DNA of 64,000 nucleotides from Pseudodonghicola sp048268305. Lineage in GTDB: Bacteria > Pseudomonadota > Alphaproteobacteria > Rhodobacterales > Rhodobacteraceae. Numbering within the stretch: the stretch's first letter is position 1; each line of letters starts with the position of its first letter. Below the pieces are notes generated by a model, which did no database searches, was not told the origin of the DNA, and saw nothing but the letters and a program-made list of their open reading frames with translations. Made by a program: the position numbers and the translations under genes. This document shows, one piece after another, positions 63,493-64,000 of the stretch. The DNA is taken from positions 1 to 64,000 of the forward strand of contig NZ_JBLWVT010000006.1 in assembly GCF_048268305.1 (NCBI RefSeq), given 5' to 3'.

Positions 63493-63849
63493 ATGTTTTT
63501 CAGACAAGCGCGCAAACCGGGCATGACTGCGGCCGAGGCCGTGGCCGGCGCCAAGGCCGGCGATGTGATCGTCATCGACGTGCGCGAACAGGGTGAAGTG
63601 GCGATGTCCGGCAAGGCCAAGGGCGCGCTGCACCTGCCGCTGATGCGGCTGCAGGACATGGCCGATCCGCGCCATCCGGATTTCTGCGGCAAGCTGACCC
63701 CCGACAGCAAGATCGCCTGCTATTGCGCCAGCGGCGGCCGGTCGGGCCGGGCGGTACAGATCCTGGAACACCTCGGCTATGCCGATTGCCACAATATCGG
63801 CGGTCTCGGCAATTGGGTCCAGGCCGGCGGCGAGGTCGAGCGCGGCTGA
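63493..63849 (+). CDS. Rhodanese-like sulfurtransferase
   Basis: The 118-aa single-domain rhodanese begins MFFRQARKPGMTAAEAVAGAKAGDVIVIDVREQGE and carries the catalytic Cys in the active-site loop ACYCASGGRSGRAVQ near residue 80. The loop CASGGRSG is of the sulfurtransferase type. It probably transfers sulfur or serves as a disulfide/persulfide carrier. I start it at ATG 63493. It is divergent from uvrA across 184 bp. Confidence 0.87.
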   Translation: MFFRQARKPGMTAAEAVAGAKAGDVIVIDVREQGEVAMSGKAKGALHLPLMRLQDMADPRHPDFCGKLTPDSKIACYCASGGRSGRAVQILEHLGYADCHNIGGLGNWVQAGGEVERG

Positions 63850-63862
63850 ACCACGGCGGATT

Positions 63863-63886
63863 TGGCGGGGGGAAAGCGCCCCGCCA
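63863..63886 (+). terminator. Hairpin after the rhodanese gene
   Basis: TGGCGGGG (63863-63870) pairs with CCCCGCCA (63879-63886) around an eight-base loop. No T run follows, so it is a probable but not certain terminator. From 63890 to the window end no gene is supported. Confidence 0.5.
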
Positions 63887-64000
63887 GTTCCCCCTGACGG
63901 CGAGTCCCGATTGATTTCCGCGGTCTCTGCCCTCTAATCTCTCTCCGGTATTTCAGAATTTTCAGGACGGATCGGCGCTGTTTCGCGCCGGATTAGAGGA

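Overview
The window is a piece of an alphaproteobacterial chromosome, most likely from the Rhodobacteraceae (Rhodobacter/Paracoccus-like). This rests on high GC in most genes, cimA, a B12-dependent ribonucleotide reductase, the trpGD-ung-trpC-moaC-moeA-lexA-comEC order, and the alphaproteobacterial SOS box GAAC-N7-GAAC in front of both lexA and uvrA. Nearly all of it is dense housekeeping sequence; the accessory material is at the left edge and in small insertions.

Layout. 1-2659: the end of an IS3-family insertion sequence inserted into a lower-GC defence locus, the remains of a SIR2-HerA two-gene system. The SIR2 gene has lost its front to the IS and carries a frame change in a T run. The herA gene carries an ochre codon inside its HAS-barrel. 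3026-8634: HNH endonuclease, rRNA pseudouridine synthase, VOC protein, carboxylesterase, an AT-rich insert encoding a secreted VasI-like protein, a 3-methyladenine glycosylase and an MFS transporter. 8690-14276: Psy/squalene-synthase-like protein, cimA, cysS and an aminotransferase. 14281-16957: four tandem small exported EF-hand proteins (one degenerate) and an RTX-repeat protein. 17313-22677: nrdJ, tRNA-Pro, a DUF192 protein and a double cold-shock protein. 22831-29708: pdxH, fabI, gpt, an aminotransferase, a PpiD-like foldase and trpE. 29930-34921: GH25 lysozyme lipoprotein, Nudix hydrolase, PiT phosphate transporter, a PEBP protein with a suspect 5' end, and a divergent polysaccharide deacetylase. 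35124-42673: trpG, trpD, ung, trpC, moaC, moeA, lexA and convergent comEC. 42753-49199: gltX, gltA, DUF808 protein, gap, a 47-residue membrane protein, coaD and a CBS protein. 49336-57590: valine catabolism, with a LysR regulator, mmsA, an acyl-CoA dehydrogenase, and one uninterrupted reading frame joining 3-hydroxyisobutyryl-CoA hydrolase to 3-hydroxyisobutyrate dehydrogenase. 57764-63849: RcnB-like protein, a type B chloramphenicol acetyltransferase, DUF2892 protein, patatin, uvrA and a rhodanese.

How the genes work together. The acyl-CoA dehydrogenase, the hydrolase-dehydrogenase fusion and mmsA cover consecutive steps from isobutyryl-CoA to propionyl-CoA. The trp genes are split into trpE and trpGD-ung-trpC. 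lexA and uvrA form an SOS pair sharing the same operator. The most unusual items are the decaying SIR2-HerA locus, the valine-pathway fusion, the EF-hand array, a perfect 13-bp-arm palindrome upstream of the acyl-CoA dehydrogenase, and a 27-nt intergenic repeat found twice.
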